A stretch of 6,256 nucleotides of DNA from JAQBRD01 sp041158765. Lineage in GTDB: Bacteria; Patescibacteriota; Minisyncoccia; Phycocordibacterales; PALSA-1337. Within the stretch, counting starts at the first letter, position 1. Each line of letters opens with the position of its first letter. Positions 5,229 to 6,256 of the stretch are shown piece after piece. Under the pieces are notes generated by a model. It ran no database searches and had not been told where the DNA came from. It worked only from the letters and a program-made list of their open reading frames with translations. Location: the NCBI GenBank assembly GCA_041158765.1, contig JBEBAU010000019.1, forward strand, positions 1-6,256. The letters are read 5' to 3'. The position numbers were made by a program, and so were the translations under genes.

Positions 5229-6256
5229 CTATTTACCCATCTCTAGCACCTGATCAATTCGCACCTGACTTACGAATTCTGGAACGTGTGATACGAGAAT
5301 CATTGCACCTTCATAATCATGGAGAGCTTTTGCAATTACTGGCAGGTGACGGAAGTTAATATGGTTTGTTGGTTCATCAAGAATAAGAAGTCCTGGTTTC
5401 TGAAGTACGAGACGTGCAAAAGCAACAAGGCCTTTTTGTCCTTCTGAAAGTGCGGCGATTTTTGTATGCACTGCATCCCCTGTTATGAGAAACGCTGCGG
5501 CTGCGGCACGGAGTTCAGTCTCAATGAGACGACCTTGTGTTGCACGAATAATTTTTTCAAGTGATTCATACACAGTATCGTTGAAATCCATCATGGAGAA
5601 ATCCTGCCTGTAATATCCAACACGAATACCTTCTGCAATATGAATACCTTCACCTGCCAAAGCTTTCTTCACGGTACCAGATGCATCTACTTCCCCTGCA
5701 GCTTGATAAATCTTTTCGAGTAGAGTTGATTTGCCAATACCGTTTGGGCCAGACAGCATGAGATGATTTTTGCGACGGAGAGCAATAGAAGCGTGACGCT
5801 TAACTGGTTTGTGCGTCTTGGGATCGAGCATTGAATACTCGCTAATCGTAATAATGTCTCCAGGAATACTATTGAGATCTGGTTGTGTTGGAATTTCAAA
5901 TGGTCGTATTGTCTTATCCTCTCGACGCACATCAACCTTCTCTTCTTCAAGCTCTTCTGCACGTTCACGCATACGCTTCGCAACGAGACGCATTTGACCT
6001 CCCTTCATAGCGAAGAAGTTTGCTTTGTCTTTGTTTTCTTGAATCTCTTTTGCGAGTTGCGCATTTTTCATATTCTCTTTTTCAATACGAGCGCTAATCT
6101 GATCAACTACGTCCTTGTAGTCACCAACATATTGCTCAACTTTGCGTGTATAGACGTCGAGATAGAGGACTCCATGAGTGAAAGCGTTCAAGAATTCTGC
6201 ATCGTGTGAAATCACAAGACAAGTCTTTTTGTAATTCACGAGGAATTGTGTGAGAT
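5229..6256 (-). CDS. ABC-F family ATPase (ribosome-associated type), N-terminal part outside window
   Basis: The last 341 residues of a duplicated-ATPase ABC-F protein, a soluble family that binds the ribosomal E site and modulates translation (EttA/Uup-type, or antibiotic resistance proteins). The reading frame is open through base 6256, so the GTG at 6237-6239 is an internal valine, not a start. The fragment begins at the end of the first ATPase domain (CLVISHDAEFLN, H-switch, about 12-23). A charged linker, likely helical, follows at about 45-110; this is where ABC-F proteins contact the P-site tRNA. The second ATPase domain has Walker A GPNGIGKST at 169-177, signature LSEGQKG at 269-275, Walker B LLILDEPTNH at 289-298 and H-switch VSH at 321-323. 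The signature has Glu where LSGGQ has Gly. Domain order and lack of membrane segments separate it from transporters. Subfamily cannot be fixed from this part. Confidence 0.93.
   Translation of the reverse strand, partial: LTQFLVNYKKTCLVISHDAEFLNAFTHGVLYLDVYTRKVEQYVGDYKDVVDQISARIEKENMKNAQLAKEIQENKDKANFFAMKGGQMRLVAKRMRERAEELEEEKVDVRREDKTIRPFEIPTQPDLNSIPGDIITISEYSMLDPKTHKPVKRHASIALRRKNHLMLSGPNGIGKSTLLEKIYQAAGEVDASGTVKKALAGEGIHIAEGIRVGYYRQDFSMMDFNDTVYESLEKIIRATQGRLIETELRAAAAAFLITGDAVHTKIAALSEGQKGLVAFARLVLQKPGLLILDEPTNHINFRHLPVIAKALHDYEGAMILVSHVPEFVSQVRIDQVLEMGK

Noticed and set aside
6237..6239. GTG as the start codon of the ABC-F gene
   Set aside because: The frame continues upstream to the window edge as LTQFLV, matching the family just before the H-switch, so the gene is cut by the window and this codon is internal.
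1..6256. Mobile element, CRISPR array, tRNA or phage remnant
   Set aside because: I found no transposase, integrase, flanking direct repeats, regularly spaced repeats or tRNA-like cloverleaf by reading both strands.

Overview
The window looks like a chromosomal segment from a Candidatus Patescibacteria (CPR) genome, most likely of the Parcubacteria type. The basis is recognition of protein families, not a search. The PIF1-like helicase with a C-terminal RQC-like winged helix, the short YgjP-type metallopeptidase, the mini GIY-YIG protein, the SIMPL protein and the ABC-F variant all resemble proteins common in that group. Genes are densely packed, the DNA is moderately AT-rich, and no RNA genes, mobile elements or CRISPR repeats are visible. 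TGA serves as a real stop (556-558), so this is code 11 and not the TGA=Gly code of Gracilibacteria/Absconditabacteria.

Layout, in minus-strand transcription order from the right edge: an ABC-F ATPase missing its N-terminal part (5229-6256); a membrane-anchored SIMPL/DUF541 protein (4467-5195); a PIF1/RecD-like helicase (2579-4429); a GIY-YIG mini-nuclease (2118-2366) overlapping a YgjP-like zinc metallopeptidase (1712-2140); then a GT4 glycosyltransferase (556-1668) whose stop overlaps the start of a GT8-type glycosyltransferase that runs off the left edge (1-559). One small gene on the plus strand (2435-2578) encodes an unrecognised 47-residue single-pass membrane protein. It converges on the helicase and ends in an intrinsic terminator whose loop holds both genes' stop codons.

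The strongest signal outside the genes is regulatory. The four minus-strand genes that follow an intergenic gap each have TATACT placed 6 or 7 bases before an ATG, the spacing expected if transcription begins at the start codon. This predicts leaderless mRNAs and corrects the start of three genes. The plus-strand small gene instead has a purine-rich Shine-Dalgarno leader, and the two distal operon genes start inside or on the end of the preceding gene. Three modes of translation initiation therefore appear to coexist in about 6 kb.

Functionally the genes are mixed: translation (ABC-F), DNA maintenance (helicase, GIY-YIG), envelope (SIMPL, small membrane protein) and surface polysaccharide or glycoconjugate synthesis (GT4 plus GT8). 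The two glycosyltransferases are probably the edge of a larger surface-sugar locus to the left. I see no convincing defence island or wholly new system. The leaderless promoter pattern and the small membrane gene are the items most worth following up.
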